The notes under the pieces: generated by a model
The model's input: the letters and a program-made list of their open reading frames with translations, nothing else
Told to the model about the DNA's origin: nothing
Databases searched by the model: none
Shown: positions 1 through 11,500 of the stretch, one piece after another
Layout of the letters: each line of letters begins with the position of its first letter
Numbering within the stretch: position 1 is the first letter of the stretch
Assembly (NCBI GenBank): GCA_951394045.1
Contig: OX595989.1
Location: forward strand, 1,116,001 to 1,180,000
DNA: 64,000 nt
DNA from: Nitzschia sp. DOCU1
Taxonomy: Eukaryota > Bacillariophyta > Bacillariophyceae > Bacillariales > Bacillariaceae
Direction of reading: 5' to 3'
Made by a program: the position numbers and the translations under genes

Positions 1-711
1 GATGCCGGGGTATTCTTGAAGGACCTTGGGACGCATATCATTGGTGAAGAAGACGTAGGCTCCGCTCGCCCGCTTTGGAGCCTGAGGGTCCTTCGGTCCG
101 CGTTTGTTTCGCTTTCGGGGGCGGTGATCCTCAATTAGAACACCCCGTGCGTCGTGACCTGGAGGCGGCACATACGCAGAAATCTCGGTATCGTATCGAG
201 CCTTATCTTGAGCCGCACGAGCTTCCCACGTCGCCTTTTCCTCGGGCGTCAAATTCTTGTACATGTGAGACGTGTACTTGGCTAGCTGACCAAAGGTCAT
301 GCCTGGGTTCTCTCGCTTGAACTGTTCACGCATGGCGTTCTGGTAAAGGAGGTAGGCACTCATGTTGCGCTTCGGAGCGTTAATGTCCTTTTCAGGCTTG
401 CCCTTACGACCAGACTTGGCGTTGATGGGAGACACAATGGCGTCTCCCTTCGGATCGTACCCCGGAGGAGGGACATAGGAAGCAAGTTCGTGGAGGTAAC
501 GAGCCTTGTCTGCCTCTGCTCGGGCCACCCAGGCTTCCTTCTCGGATGGAGGGAGCTCGGAATACATGGCGGATGTGTACTTGGCTAGTTGACCGAAGGT
601 CATGCCAGGATTAAGTGCCTTGAATTGCTCCCGCATGGCGTTCTGATAGAGCAAATAAGCACTCATGTTGCGCTTAGGAGCGCCGGGATCTCGAGCAGGT
701 TTCTTTCCCAT
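1..711 (-). CDS. Triple HMG-box protein (3' end outside window)
   Basis: The minus strand is open from ATG at 711 to the window edge, giving 237 residues without a stop, so the C-terminus is missing. Three HMG boxes can be read. Boxes 1 and 2 (about residues 12-80 and 98-166) are near duplicates that share KRNMSAYLLYQNAMR and the NPGMTFGQLAKYTS core. Box 3 begins near residue 210 with APKRASGAYVFF. The linkers are basic and proline-rich (YVPPPG occurs after each of the first two boxes). HMG-B type boxes bend DNA without strong sequence specificity, so a nuclear chromatin or architectural role is likely. The start is the first ATG in frame, and the box follows at once. No intron is seen in the visible part. 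The family call is firm; the cellular role is inferred. Confidence 0.9.
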   Translation of the reverse strand, partial: MGKKPARDPGAPKRNMSAYLLYQNAMREQFKALNPGMTFGQLAKYTSAMYSELPPSEKEAWVARAEADKARYLHELASYVPPPGYDPKGDAIVSPINAKSGRKGKPEKDINAPKRNMSAYLLYQNAMREQFKRENPGMTFGQLAKYTSHMYKNLTPEEKATWEARAAQDKARYDTEISAYVPPPGHDARGVLIEDHRPRKRNKRGPKDPQAPKRASGAYVFFTNDMRPKVLQEYPGI

Positions 712-2319
712 GATTGAAGAATAACTTACAGAAACTGATCAAGAGGGATCACATCAGGTGTGAGTGTTCATTCGGCAAGCAATCATACTGCGTAACGACG
801 TTGCGAAATTGTTGAACGGGGGATTCTCAAATGTCAACATGTTGAAAAGTGCGAAAACGTGAAACGAAAATGGAAAGGAGGCTGCGGGTGTACACTCATA
901 ATGATGTGGACGAAATGTTGCAGAATGAATGAGGGCTCGGCATCATTGCCGGATACCAGGATTGCAGTACCATCAACAACATCTTCCCACTTACATCAAA
1001 TTGGTATTCAAACCACATACGACGAAGCGTTGTGGGAAGACTACTGGAAGTAAAAATGTAGTGGGCGTTTCGTACACGATAGAAACCAGGTAAGGTCGTC
1101 TACGACAAAGGCTTTGGTCTTCTCGGGGCCGCGCCAGATATTCAATTGGAGCAGCCAGCAAGCCGGGCGGGCAAGGACGGCAGCGCTTGCATTTTCAATT
1201 ACATAAAGCTCTTTGGCGCCTGCCCCCCTCGAAGCCTAAATGTCTGGTCGCTCGGACAAGAATCGAAAAAAATTGAAGAACATTAGCTGGAATTCCATGT
1301 AGGATAAAACGTATGTAGAAATGTACACAATGAATTCCTACCAGAGGAATAAAGAGATCTTGTGTTTGCGCGCAGGCCCGAATCAAAATAGGCCAAACCA
1401 TTAGAGTAAGTATTATTGTTATGTACTCTCATGCCCATCCTCCAGTTTGCCTGTGCACCCGCAGCCGAACTTTGGAACAGCGAAGCAGCTGCGTGGGTGT
1501 TCCATAACACGTAAGTTGTAGCTTGGTCGTAGGCAGCTTTGGCATATTCTCCCCAGAATTTGTGCACTGAACAGGCTATAATGACAATAACTTCAAACTC
1601 TAATCGACACACGGAACTAAGAGTTTCAATGCAAAGATAGAGAAACTACCGGTAACTGGTATGATGAGTACAGTCGATTGGAAATTGGGGTGCGAACCGC
1701 ATCTCAGTCATTTTGCTTCATTCTTTGGAGTCCCAAAAATAAATTAACGGGTACTGCTTTGTCGATCCAATTGATACTTTTGAGTTACTCCGTGGGTGCA
1801 GCAACATTGGACTACCGTGTAGCCTTGTACGATAGTGCACGTACCAGGTATTGCCTGCCACGCCGTTGACCGCCGGAAGCACGAGGCCCAAGCGATTTTC
1901 TTGATCCCCAGGGCGCAATCCCAAGGGCTGGTATTTTTCTGCTCCAATTCCAGCGCGCGCTTTAAACCATGAACTTCCCAGACGTATTCCGGAAGAAAAA
2001 CTCCAACCAAGAAATTCTGCACAAATCACCTGAGTACCGTTCCTTGAATGACTAAAACTTCCTGCTACGATTCGGAAGGGCATATAAAAGAGTAGGAATC
2101 CCTCCTAGCCCAAACGGTAGATATACCAGGTACAGATTTTCACGATTGTTTGGCGGTAGAGAGCATGTGGGGATTAGAAATTTGGTTAGGGCGCTTTGCA
2201 TGCATCATCGAGTTCTGCCATTCGGTTGATCCAAAACACACCTGAAAAATTCCATCTCATATCTCTCTCAACGCAAAACATTTAATCGAGTCCACTGCAG
2301 ACCACTGTAACATTTGAGA
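712..2319. other. Intergenic region, no gene recognised
   Basis: Between the HMG-box gene and the first HSF gene. Several short ORFs exist but none has a recognisable domain or convincing splice structure. It carries one TACCGGTA palindrome (1647-1654) and two TACCAGGTA motifs (1842-1850, 2124-2132) of the kind repeated in other gaps of this window. Confidence 0.5.
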
Positions 2320-3332
2320 ATGACAGAAACATTTGAAGACAACGATGCCAATGGCAAGATGCCTTTTCCATACAAACTGTTTCAGATGCTTAAAGATGCC
2401 GATGACAAGGGGTTTCGGCATATTGTATCCTGGAATTCCAACGGAAAATCCTTTAAAGTTCATGATTCTATCGCTTTCACGAAATACATCGTTCCCAAGT
2501 ACTTCAAGCAAACTCGCTACAAATCCTTTCAGGTAAGTGATAATGACTGAGACCAGCTTTACCTGCAACAATTTCTCAACGTTGCGAATTTTTTGACACC
2601 CAACAGCGGCAGCTATGCTTGTATGGTTTCGACCGAGTTCTGACTGGCCACCAAAAGGGCAGCCGATTCCACAAGAATTTTGTTCGTGGAAACTTCAAAC
2701 TCTGCAACGAAATCAAGTACATCGGCATCAAGTCCAAGGCATTCGAGCAGCTACAAACTGAAGCCGCCAACAAGCAGAGCCAGAAGCAGGCCCCAGAGAC
2801 GAAGAAAGCCGCGGCCAACAGCATCAGCGAGGCAGCAGAGACGGTCGTGTCGAACGATGACTCATTCCGCAGCAAACCATACACCATGCACATCAAGAAC
2901 CCAGATTCATTCAACAATGAATACTCTGTCGAGAAGATGAGAGCAGTGGTATCCCCGACAATGTCTCCGGTCGCAAGTGACACCAACCTGATCGGTACTT
3001 GCGCACAATCCTCTGACCCTGCAACCCTCCTTGAACTACAAGCCCTCGACGATCTTGGTTTGTTTGAAGGAATGGCATTTCATTTGATTGATCCTTTTCT
3101 CCCACCTGAGGATGAGAAATTCCCCACATGGACACAAACACCGAGCGAACCTACTGTGAAATCCGTCGCGCCAACTCGGCGGCAGGTTTCAATGGGGGAT
3201 TTTGAGATGACAACAACAACAAGTCCCAATCACAAGAATCTCGTTGAAGCGTGGCAAAAGGGTTTTGAATACGCTCTTTCGATGCCCCGAGATTCTAATT
3301 GGTCCATGCTTCACGACGAGATTGAGATCTAA
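2320..3332 (+). CDS. HSF-type transcription factor, copy 1
   Basis: Two exons, 2320-2532 and 2607-3332, give 312 residues. The 74-nt intron (GTAAGT...CAACAG, phase 0) falls inside the DNA-binding domain, right after KQTRYKSFQ. The joined reading RYKSFQ-RQLCLYGFDR is the conserved HSF winged-helix sequence. The domain covers about residues 12-105 (PFPYKLFQML, HIVSWNSNGKSF). The rest is lysine/alanine-rich, then low complexity, and ends with a motif LVEAWQKGFEYALSM that is also found near the C-terminus of the neighbouring copy (LKKAWEIGFAVAM). No classical leucine-zipper HR-A/B region is obvious, as in many diatom HSFs. It should act in the nucleus as a sequence-specific regulator; targets are unknown. 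The ATG at 2320 is the first one upstream of the domain. Confidence 0.92.
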
Positions 3333-4694
3333 ATCGAGTGCCGAGTTCATCAGAAATTGATTGACAACAACCATTTTTCCCACCACTTCACCCGATACGG
3401 ACGGTTGCCCTCAAATCCGACCGCAATCGCCATTTTCCCTATGTATAAAATCGTACATAAATGTATTCTAATGCACAAGAAGAGACTTCTTTACTATTGT
3501 TTCTCTCAAATACGACAGCCGTACGTGTGGTAGTTGAGAGGGCCACCCTGCTACGTTGCTTCTCCCAACACCATTGACGAACATCGCGGTCGAACTCCAT
3601 TGCTTCGTATTCCCAGTCAATCATCGGCGACAAACGAAGGAAAGAAGAGTCTTTTAGCTTCAAGTGTGTTTTCAAGCCTTCGCCAGGACCAGACTTTCAG
3701 TGAGTGATTAGATTTCGTCGATGCTCAAACGTTGCCATAGAATCCAAGGTTGTTAATAAAAGACAGAGAAGCGATCCACGCCACGGAAGAATCCAGCGAC
3801 GTTTCCACCTGCTGGTTGTAGACGTTTGTTGACTCATGGCCACTTGTTTGTATGGTTGTTTTGCAAAAGCGCTCCTGGATGTAGCTATTCTTGACATAAT
3901 GCAACGGAACTGTGGATAGGATTGCATCTACGGTAGGTAATAATAACGTCTCTGGTTTCCGACGGCGTCGCATTGACTGTGGCTTTATTGGAGGGGACTG
4001 TGCTTTCGGCACGGTCTCGCAAAAGGCAATAGTCTGTTTCTGTACATTTCTGAAAATTTCAATGAGGCGATTTAAAGCGTACCAGGTACGAACCTAAGAC
4101 CTTACCAGTTATTTATGTGTGCAACTCTGAGTGAGAAATGTATAAGAGTGCAGTCAGTCACTCTCTTCGACACCGGAGAAACACGCAAAAAGCCCGAAAC
4201 GCTCATTCGGTGCATTCGCGCGAGTCAAATCTCGATCCAGAGAGGATGGACGGACATGCGGGAGCGGGACCAGAAGTGCGCACTTGATGTGTTCTGGGCC
4301 ATAATCTAATGGTGTCGTTCACCTGTCGCTTCAACCAATTAAACTTAACCCGACAAGAATTTCAAAAGGGCAGATGGTGAAATTGAAAATGCCTGAAGCA
4401 GCTGCGTTTTGTTCCTCGAAGAACGGACTTCTTCCGTCGTTCCGGCGGAACTTCCGACAATGGAATCCAGCTGTGCGAGCCGGTCGGGCTAGGCTAAAGG
4501 ATTCGAGCCGATGCAAATGCGGGCAGATGGCCGGCTGTTGGAGCTCTACACTGCACTACTATTTTTAGACTGTCTTTTTCCCATCTCCCTCCCATCAACC
4601 AACCGAATCCTTTCCCATAACCGTCCCCGACAGAAGTGACCCATAAAAAAGGAGTACATACATTACAGTTGCTTGTCAACAACACGAATTCGAA
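3333..4694. other. Intergenic region between the HSF pair
   Basis: 1.36 kb with no convincing gene on either strand. It contains one TACCAGGTA motif (4080-4088). The stretch before 4695 should hold the promoter of HSF copy 2; no specific site could be assigned. Confidence 0.5.
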
Positions 4695-5633
4695 ATGGGC
4701 CAAGAACAACCGATAGCTCCAGCGACAATGACGCCAATGGTTCAAGACCTTGGTGTTGTTAGCGGCGATGATTTGTCTTCCGAGGGCAAGGACGGGGGGA
4801 ATGCGAAGTCCCGAGAAGTCCGCCTGCCGTTTCCTTGCAAAGTGTATGAAATGCTGGAAGATGCCGAGGAAAAAGGCTTCGCAGATGTAGTCTCATGGAG
4901 TAAGGAAGGCGACGGCTTTGCGGTCCACAACAAGGAGCGATTCACTAAGGAAATCATTCCCCGATATTATAATCAGACGAGATATAAGAGCTTTCAACGA
5001 CAACTGAGCCTTTATGGCTTTGAACGAGCGACAGCTGGATCAAACAAAGGTCTTAGATACCATGAGAAGTTGCGACGTGGATGCAAGCATCTTTGCCGGG
5101 AAATGAAGCCTGTCGGCTATAAACCGAGGGGTCAAGAACATCGCGAAAAGTTGCGAGAAAAGGCTCAGGAAGCGGCCAAGGTTATCAACGACACAAAGGA
5201 ATCGGTGACCCCCGCTACTTCTCAAGGACCTTCGTCATCAACACAAGGTATCCCAGCGGTTGTATCTTCGAATTCGATATACAAGGAAAACCCACAGGTT
5301 CCACCTTTGCTGACCGACGTTGTCGGCTTCAGCGTCCCAGCCGGTGGAATGACTTGTTCTCAGAGCATAACGGAACGTCTCGTGACCACTGACGATATCG
5401 CTGTCTTTGAGGGCATGCCCTTCTATCTCATGACTACTATGCCGCCAGATGCCCAGAGAACCTCTCAACCTCTGGCCCCCGTGCCTTCGACCGACGGTAT
5501 GGATGGATCACTAAAGAAGGCGTGGGAGATTGGCTTTGCTGTGGCCATGACGATGAATCCAGAAACCCCAATGGTGTCGTCACCTGGAGTTGTGTCGATT
5601 GATACGAATGTCAATGATGTGCAGTTATTATAA
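4695..5633 (+). CDS. HSF-type transcription factor, copy 2 (intronless)
   Basis: A single exon of 312 residues, the same length as the spliced product of the upstream HSF gene. The DNA-binding domain spans about residues 42-140 (LPFPCKVYEMLEDAEEKG, DVVSWSKEGDGF, QTRYKSFQRQLSLYGFER). At the point where copy 1 carries its intron (after SFQ), this gene is continuous. The middle is charged and then serine/threonine/proline-rich. The tail has ITERLVTTDDIAVFEGMPFY, which parallels copy 1 (ALDDLGLFEGMAFH), and the shared AWEIGFAVAM motif. So the two genes are paralogues along their full length, not only in the DNA-binding domain. The role is a nuclear transcription factor; targets are unknown. The start is the first ATG, preceded by an A-rich context. 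Confidence 0.94.
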   Translation: MGQEQPIAPATMTPMVQDLGVVSGDDLSSEGKDGGNAKSREVRLPFPCKVYEMLEDAEEKGFADVVSWSKEGDGFAVHNKERFTKEIIPRYYNQTRYKSFQRQLSLYGFERATAGSNKGLRYHEKLRRGCKHLCREMKPVGYKPRGQEHREKLREKAQEAAKVINDTKESVTPATSQGPSSSTQGIPAVVSSNSIYKENPQVPPLLTDVVGFSVPAGGMTCSQSITERLVTTDDIAVFEGMPFYLMTTMPPDAQRTSQPLAPVPSTDGMDGSLKKAWEIGFAVAMTMNPETPMVSSPGVVSIDTNVNDVQLL

Positions 5634-6759
5634 CTCAATCGATTTTTAAAAATAACCGACCACAATGTCGAGAGATCTTTTGAAGGGGGAGAGAAGTAGT
5701 CTGCCGATGTACATTACTACATGAACATAAAATACACATCTTCTATCTTTTAGAATCTTCCTTCTGCATCTCACTTAGGTACAAGAAGGATTGCATTAGT
5801 TGCAGCCTCTCACGACAATCATGAGCTTACTCTATCATGCAACAGCAAAGGAAAGCGTTCCAGGTAGGCCCTGCGAACAAAGACCCTACAGTAGTTCTTG
5901 GGATCGAATTTTCCGATGTGCGGTGGGGAATTGTTGTCTTTAGCATATTTGATATTGGAGGAGACGGAGTGCCAAATGATTCGCTCGTCACTCATTCGGT
6001 TGAGTGCGACACGGAACACATAGGAGTTTCTGGGCCCAACCGATGTTTTGGGGACTAACGTTTATGTTAAGGATGCTACTGCAGGTTACTGAGTCCGCGT
6101 TCGCCAAATAAAACAAAATAGCTCCATTCCCATCGAATCTTCGATACCCCCAAGGGCATAAAAGAAAACGGAAATTCGACTCGTGCCGGTGCCGGGGGGG
6201 GGCGAAACTCGCGTTGGGCCCTCCCAATGGAGGTACGATAGTAGGAAATCGAACTTCAGGTCGGCCACTTTCGAGCGGTCAAGGTGCCGGTAGCAGATTT
6301 TAGTTTAGCCTCTCTTCGTTCCTTCTACATAGCTAACTGGTACCAGTACAACTATTCTGCCGGAAACATACCGTAGTTCAAGCAGCGTTTGGTATGTTAT
6401 TGTTGTATTGTTATGGGGACTGGTAGTAGCCGGCACGAATGGACATTGGTACTCTACCGGTAGACCAGTCGGCGATGTAATAGGACTACAGTCCGTGGTA
6501 GGATACGAGTTTGGATTGGCCATTGTGTCCTCGGCGTGCTGCAAATGTTAACGGGCCCCATATCAGTAGCGTGAGATTGTTGCCTCGATAGCAATTGTGG
6601 AGCACAAGCTCCAAGTGAGTAGTTTTGGTAGTAGGTTCTGCATGACCCCATTTTCTTCTCAACGTCATGACGACGACGAGTCGTCGACGTCGGTGGAGGA
6701 TGATTTCTGTTGATTTTATTATTGTGAATCGGGAGTAGTCGTCGTAGTCGATTGTTTGA
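5634..6759. other. Intergenic region with short repeats
   Basis: No gene recognised. It holds a 9-G run near 6194-6202, a TACCGGTA palindrome (6455-6462), CGTCGT-rich sequence around 6665-6700 and the outer copy of an 18-nt direct repeat (6718-6735). The second copy (6759-6776) lies on the end of the next gene. Confidence 0.5.
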
Positions 6760-6776
6760 TTATTGTGAATCGGGAG
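6718..6776. repeat. 18-nt direct repeat across the end of the DUF1990 gene
   Basis: ATTATTGTGAATCGGGAG occurs at 6718-6735 and again at 6759-6776, a period of 41 nt. The second copy contains the last codons and stop of the minus-strand DUF1990 gene, so the end of the reading frame is duplicated just downstream of itself. Confidence 0.85.
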
Positions 6777-8080
6777 CGACCTGACAATGTTTCAAGCCGA
6801 CTTGATGTAAAAAATCCATTTGTGTCTGAAAAAATGTCGATTGCATCTTGCCAATAAACGGCCACAAGGCTTTGCTTTTGAGAGATTTTCCCGCCTGGCT
6901 GACAGAAATAATTTCTACTTCCACATCTTCCGTCTCATCCCGCAAGGCGACGGTTACTCGCTCTTCTCCCCGCAACAAATGTCCCTTCATGGTGGCATAG
7001 GCGGTAGAGCTAAAAGTCGTCGAAGGACCTCGTTGATCCACCACATCGTAGACTACCATGACTGGATTCACCGAGTAAATTTTTGGAAGAAAGGGTGCGA
7101 TTCGTTGGGCACCATAAGACACAAATCGTCGTGCGGCTCCAATACACTGATGCATGGGGACCACTGACTCAAGTTCCTCGTTATCATTTTTCGAGGGAGT
7201 AATCGTGTATCGACCTCGTACCACGGCACCGCGTGACAATGGTGGATTCGAGTTTCCCCCACCTGATGTGACTGCTACTAGACCCACTTCCTGCGTATTT
7301 TTACCAGCAGCAGAATTCTGAAATTCCCAATCGAGTGCTGCATCTCGAACTCGCTTGTAGCATTCCAATCCTTGTCCAACTTTTTTGTGGTACCTCAGGA
7401 CACGCCATTGTTTGGGATGAGCGGGAGCAAACGACAAGGATGGCCACCAATTATTTGCCTTGGTGGAATCGGAACTGGCCACGGCAACGTCATGAATGGA
7501 ATCACTCTTGGACCATCCACGTAGTCGTAAATTGTTGTGTCGTTTTTCGTCGGGGCCGAGGCTTACACAGGGATTGGTCATGCCGACGGATCCTATAAAT
7601 AATAATTGATGGATTGATCGATTGCAGTGGAAAGAAAGAGACAGAGGTAACAGTGTCAGTTATCATTGCAGCTACTGCTATTGCCCCCCGGAAAACTTTT
7701 GCAAACGTACCGTGGTTGAATTCTCGCTGTAACATACATCGAAGATTCCCTGGATCTTCGTCTGGGACACCAAACCACTTTCGAACTCGCGCCTTGGTGG
7801 GTTTTTGCAACGTAAAGATGGATCCCGAGGATAGCGGTATATGATGATTTTTGCGTGAAATCTGCAAACTCCGCGTCTTGGGAATCGCCCGTTGTTTAAT
7901 GAGGTAGGATTGAATTTTACGAGACAAATCGTTGCGACGAATCGTGCCGGTTGTCCCACCCAGAGGATATCGTGGCTGCTGCCCCGACGCACTGGCAGTC
8001 GCACAATGCGGCGGAAGAATCAAGGCCACGACTATTGCAATCAGCAACAACTTTTTGGAAGATGCCGATATTCTTGTCAT
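6760..8080 (-). CDS. DUF1990 (UPF0548) family protein, secretory or plastid leader
   Basis: Two exons, 8080-7711 and 7592-6760, give 400 residues. The 118-nt intron (GTACGT...TTATAG) joins in phase 1 as G|GA. The leader has a hydrophobic run (KKLLLIAIVVALILPP) ending near CATASASG, so it is a signal peptide. An in-frame ATG at 8182 would add 34 residues; 8080 is preferred because the signal sequence begins there, in good context (ACAACAATG). The C-terminal two thirds match the DUF1990 pattern seen in plants and bacteria: YHKKVGQGLECYKRVRDAAL, a glycine-rich strand with GRYTI, and YATMKGHLLRGEERVTVAL near the end. Biochemical function of the family is unknown. The family assignment is from memory of the fold pattern and is fairly secure. 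Confidence 0.85.
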
Positions 8081-8511
8081 TGTTGTTGTCAAACTTCTTT
8101 TTGTGTTATTCGAATGCGAATAGAATTTACAAGTAAGCTCTCTAACAGAGAATCCTTCGGCTTGCCCTTGTTTCACTTTCATGTGCTTGTATGACGATTA
8201 CACACAAGTACTTCAAACGAAATGTGGTGGTGGAAGGAATCTTTGGTTCTCAAATGCATGAGGTGGCCATGTGTGGTTGACACCAAAGAATGGTTCGTTG
8301 ACACGAAAATGCAGTCTGCACAGATGGAGGGCATATGGTGCTCGAGTTAGTCCAAACTTTGGGTCTAATGGGTCAATTGCAAAGTCTGTCGTCGGCCGGC
8401 GGTTTTCGTACAGCACAGCAATCGACGCTATGCATAGGAGTAGACAGTCGGTATATCGCACTACATAGCAAAAAAGACAAGTAGACTAGTACAAGGTTCT
8501 ATCCTCATCTT
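8081..8511. other. Intergenic region
   Basis: Upstream of the DUF1990 gene and downstream of the START-like gene. Nothing recognised beyond an alternative in-frame start for the DUF1990 gene at 8182. Confidence 0.4.
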
Positions 8512-11500
8512 TTACAAGCTGCGGGCAGCAGATTGGCTCTGCTGGTTTCTTGGTCGGCGTCGACCAAACCAACGTGATCCTCGTCGTTTCGGTCGCGTAT
8601 CGGACGACGTTCCATTCGGTGTTGTTATCGATTCATGATGATTGTTTTCATCCGATGCTTCATCAATGGTATCAAATTGAGTCGATAAAGAACGCGGCCG
8701 GGTTCGACTGTTGGCAGCAATAGGTACAATTCTCTCGTGTGGAGACGACTGCGGCGAACCACTGCTGCTTTCTTGAAGCAAGGGAAGGTCCATGGAAGAT
8801 GATTGATGTTGCCGATCCTTGGAATGAGCCGAGGAGCCAGAAACCGAGATTTCGTCCTCCTTTTGAAAGGATTCATTCTTAGCGCCCAAGCCGACGCTAT
8901 TTCGTGCTTTCTTCGCCGACAAGTTGAAGAGAAGCAAAAGGACCAGCAAGAATACACCGGAATGCGACAATAGATACCGTGTCGAACCGAAGGCATCTTC
9001 CCGCCATGTTGGAACGTGCACGTCCCCTTGGTAGGAGGCAATAGCATTGCTCGAAAAGGAAGCCATGATGGTGTAGACGGCCAAAAATGGCCGAACAATG
9101 GCACTGAGTATCATCCACAGGATTCGACCTGCAGCGTTGGACTGGACCAGTAACGAGTGTAACCCACTAATCGTGCTTGCGATGACAGTGTACATTGCGT
9201 TGATCCCTGTTTGGATCGATCCCGACAGAACACCCAAGGCGGTTCCAATTGGACCAGCATTTTGCGGTAGACGTTCCACCAGCTGGCTCCACGCCGAGCC
9301 AGCCATGTGCTTCACAAATTCAAGCCCCAGATAACCTTCCCAAATGAACCAGCGAAGGAAAACCACTACCGATGCTTGAACTAAGGATAGTCCAACCATA
9401 CTGGAACTAGATACAGCCAACACCAGATGCAGATTCTGGCTGTAGAATTTCTTGGCTTCCGTCCCAGCAATGGTACCAATTTGAAGAGCTGAAAATGCGT
9501 ACATGAGAGCCACATAGCACAAGATGAAGTGTACCGCCGCCGCAGCGAACATGTAGGTAACAACGGCAGTATCCTGTATCCGCTGTCCCCAGAAAGAACG
9601 GCCATGATTCGAAATGTAATGTTCCAAAATCGAGTCCATGTACAGGAGAGAAAACAGCGCCATGACCAGAAACGCCACGACCACGATCTTTGTTGCAGTT
9701 CCATGACTTGTCCACATGGTGGCCCAACCTTTTCGATGTTGCGACTTGATTAGTTTTCGTTGCGATTTGGTTGTGTCCACAGGGATATGCATGGGTCCCT
9801 CCGCTTTGATTCCGGCCGCACGTCGCTCTCGCGCTAGACGAAGCTCTTCTAAACGATTCTTGGCGTCTTCGTCCAGTTGCTTGGGCTTGAGGCGATTGGC
9901 GGCTCGCTCTCTTGACCGCTCGATTTCCCGAGCTTTTGCCATTTGCGTCTTCTCCTCCACTTCTCTAAGGTACGTAGATATCGGGTTGTTCTGCCAAACA
10001 CTCGCAGACGTAGTCGATATATCCGAAATGGTAGAATCGTTTCCGGTGGACATGGTACGGAGTCTTGGGGGAGCTCGCTGGCCAATATGCAAATTCGCCG
10101 GCTCACTGGCGTTATCATCATCCGAGGTAAAATACTCGTCCAATTTTTCGTCGTCCATGGAGTGGTAGAATTTCAATGTCTTTTGCGTTTTGCTTCGATT
10201 CTTCTTTTCATCGGCAATCTGTGCCAGATCCATTTGCTGATCTGACAATTGAAAGCTAGTCACGGGTGGCATCTCCCAGTTTCGTAGCTTGCAGACTGCC
10301 TCAAATTTCGCCATGAGCCAATTCTTATAAAAGTCTTCTTCTTGTCTCATTTTGCTCGCATGTGGGTTTTGGATCGGATCTTTGGAGACCCGCGAGGCAG
10401 CATGTTGTAGCTTGTTCAAGAGCACACCACAGAGTTTCTTCATGATGAAATCTAAAAGACTTTTTGGAATCAATGGCAAGTTGGGATCGATATTGGCGAT
10501 GATACTGGTCCGAGCCGACGTGGGAGATTCCACATGAATCAGGGACTGAAAGGCTCGAATGGTCATTCTTCCACTACCGATTCTTGTGGGTGCCTCTGGA
10601 AGATCAAGTTCCTGTAGAACAGGATCTTTGGACAAGTATTCAAACTCACTGGCCATTATCTTCTCTAGTTCCGTTTGCTGAGTGGACGCTTCACCCGCCG
10701 ACTGCTTGCTGAAGGAAGTACTTTTAATACCATCTTCTGGTCGATCGGCAATGCCCTGCGCCACCAGCAAAATCGATCCATCTTCTAGCATGGAATCACA
10801 TCCAATCGCACGAAAGCATGCGTCTCGCATCAAGCCAAACGACGGCAATCCCACGACAAACCATCCCACAGTATCTAGTTTGTTGAGATGTGCAACCGTC
10901 AAACTTGACGAGCAAAAGGGAGCCCACTTGTAATGCAAATCGACTTCTCTGAGCACGGCCACTTGATCAAACAAGGAAACTCCCTCCAAGCGACCTTCCA
11001 TTTTGATACTTAGACTGCCGTCGGGTTCATTTCTATAATAAGTGGTAATACCAAACAAGGTCTGTGCCAATGTCCAGTGATCGTTATCCATGAGATTTTG
11101 TCGGGCTCGGGCAAAGAGACGACAACGTCGCTGAAAAAAGCATAGAGAAAGAGGGTCAGTGTTATCGAACAGAACAACATCCGCAATAACAACACTAGAT
11201 ACACGTACATCCAAATCATCCAACATGGCTTGTTTGCTCTCAATCAACTCTTGCGTTGCATGTACATCTTTGGCATGTTCCGCTTTGAGTTTACTGCTCT
11301 TGGATTTGCGCAGTCGAAGACGATGTCTGTGATGATGACCACCATTCGCAGCATCACTGGTAGGCGAACTTGCCGGTGTTCCGGCAATTCGATCCAAGAC
11401 GTCATGATAAAGACTATGAGCAATGAGATGACGTTCATCTTCAATGAGACGAAAGACACGTTGCATATCCTCGTAACACGAATCCGTTGGATCCCCATCA

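Noticed and set aside
1718..2083. Overlapping minus-strand ORFs of 121 and 92 codons upstream of the HSF pair
   Set aside because: Two frames are open over the same DNA and neither shows recognisable protein features.
4491..4510. A tRNA-like B-box (GGCTCGAATCC on the minus strand)
   Set aside because: No matching acceptor stem, D-arm or anticodon arm can be formed around it. No tRNA or rRNA gene was seen anywhere in the window.
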